Both the position numbers and the translations under genes were made by a program. Below, piece after piece: positions 63,597 to 64,000 of a stretch of DNA of 64,000 nt. The DNA is from Schaalia odontolytica (GTDB lineage Bacteria; Actinomycetota; Actinomycetes; Actinomycetales; Actinomycetaceae): NCBI RefSeq assembly GCF_002847525.1, contig NZ_PKKM01000012.1:1-64000 (forward strand), written 5' to 3'. The notes beneath the pieces were generated by a model. It did not search any database. It was not told the origin of the DNA and was given only the letters and a program-made list of their open reading frames with translations. Numbering within the stretch: position 1 is the stretch's first letter; each line of letters starts with the position of its first letter.

Positions 63597-64000
63597 TCAG
63601 TCCTGGTGCCCCGTGCGCGCCAGGCGCTTGGCGCGCACGGAGGAAAGTAGCCAGTCGGCGCTCAGGCAGCTCAGCGCCACCCACACGACGCCCATTGCGA
63701 TCCAGCGGAACGTGGGTACGGTCTCGTGGAAGATGAACACTGCGACGAGGAGCTGCAGGGTGGGCCCCAGGTACTGCAGGAAGCCCATCGTCCCCAGGGT
63801 CAGGCCCCTTGCTGCCGAGGCGAACATGATGAGGGGGATCATCGTCAACGCACCCGCGCCCACCAGGAGCGCCAGGTGAATTACCCAGGACACCCCAGAG
63901 TCGTCGGATGAGGCGATCGTGTGGAAAGACGTCGAGGATGTGGCCGCCAGGTAGGCGTAGTAGCCGAGCAGGACGGGCGAGACCGCGGCCGTCTCGATCG
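63597..64000 (-). CDS. rarD: RarD/EamA-family transporter, 3' part
   Basis: The frame runs from the window edge (64000) to the stop at 63597-63599, about 134 residues of the C-terminal half; the start is outside. Membrane segments include IETAAVSPVLLGYYAYLAA and ALTMIPLIMFASAARGL. GFLQYLGPTLQLLVAVFIF then RWIAMGVVWVALSCLSAD are typical of the last helices of RarD (DMT superfamily). It probably exports or imports a small metabolite; the substrate is unknown. A GTG at 63893 is internal and not the start. Confidence 0.85.
   Translation of the reverse strand, partial: IETAAVSPVLLGYYAYLAATSSTSFHTIASSDDSGVSWVIHLALLVGAGALTMIPLIMFASAARGLTLGTMGFLQYLGPTLQLLVAVFIFHETVPTFRWIAMGVVWVALSCLSADWLLSSVRAKRLARTGHQD

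Overview
This window is a stretch of high-GC (roughly two-thirds G+C by eye) actinobacterial chromosome spanning the replication origin. The gene order rpmH-rnpA-yidD-yidC-jag-rsmG-parA-parB on one side of dnaA, and dnaN-recF-DUF721-gyrB-gyrA-DUF3566-tRNA-Ile-DLW39-tRNA-Ala on the other, is the classic actinobacterial oriC neighbourhood. The CCA-transferase/NUDIX/DUF6049/MurJ/TrxB block and the rpsF-ssb-rpsR-rplI/dnaB block are also actinobacterial. Sortase-anchored SdrD-like and TIGR03769-type surface proteins with LATTG/LARTG signals suggest a host-associated Actinomycetaceae member (Actinomyces/Schaalia type). The genus is an inference.

Layout. 1-341: end of an unrecognised gene. 597-7228 (minus): a five-gene metal-uptake operon of the 'anchored repeat' ABC type (sortase-anchored surface protein, substrate-binding lipoprotein, membrane-anchored surface protein, ATPase, permease) behind a Zur/Fur-like operator at 7264-7282. 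7.3-9.8 kb: accessory patch with a terminal-inverted-repeat element, a 32-residue peptide gene and a lower-GC AAA/DUF4143 ATPase. 9.8-18.9 kb: aminotransferase, Ddl-like ATP-grasp enzyme, HAD hydrolase, parB, parA, rsmG, jag, yidC, yidD. 18.9-31.5 kb: rnpA, rpmH, oriC, dnaA, dnaN, recF, DUF721, gyrB, gyrA, DUF3566. 31.5-43.4 kb: intergenic repeats, a lipase-like protein, two tRNAs with DLW-39 between them, a photolyase, and a 2283-residue LARTG-anchored adhesin with 11 SdrD_B modules. 43.4-57.3 kb: PAP2 phosphatase, YchJ-like protein, trxB, murJ, DUF6049, NUDIX, CCA-adding enzyme, 6-phosphogluconate dehydrogenase, bifunctional PBP. 57.3-64 kb: a repeat array, rplI, rpsR, ssb, rpsF, a MATE exporter, dnaB, more repeats and the 3' part of a RarD/EamA transporter.

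How it works together: six perfect parS sites at 0.5-14.7 kb give ParAB a segregation centre beside oriC; DnaA boxes flank dnaA and also sit before dnaB and before the giant adhesin; the ribosomal, translation and envelope genes are the usual growth-linked origin set. The left operon looks like zinc (or manganese) acquisition from the cell surface inwards.

The most unusual signals are non-coding. (1) A 12-mer, CCCCGGCCTCGT, occurs exactly at least 15 times on the two strands, in several reading frames and between genes. (2) A 102-bp fold-back element occurs in four full copies whose terminal stems differ in sequence but still pair. (3) A strict 19-bp-period array of GGATAGGTTA units runs forward and then reversed around a perfect palindrome at 57373-57526. 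(4) Two further inverted-repeat families lie between genes. None is explained by a gene in the window.
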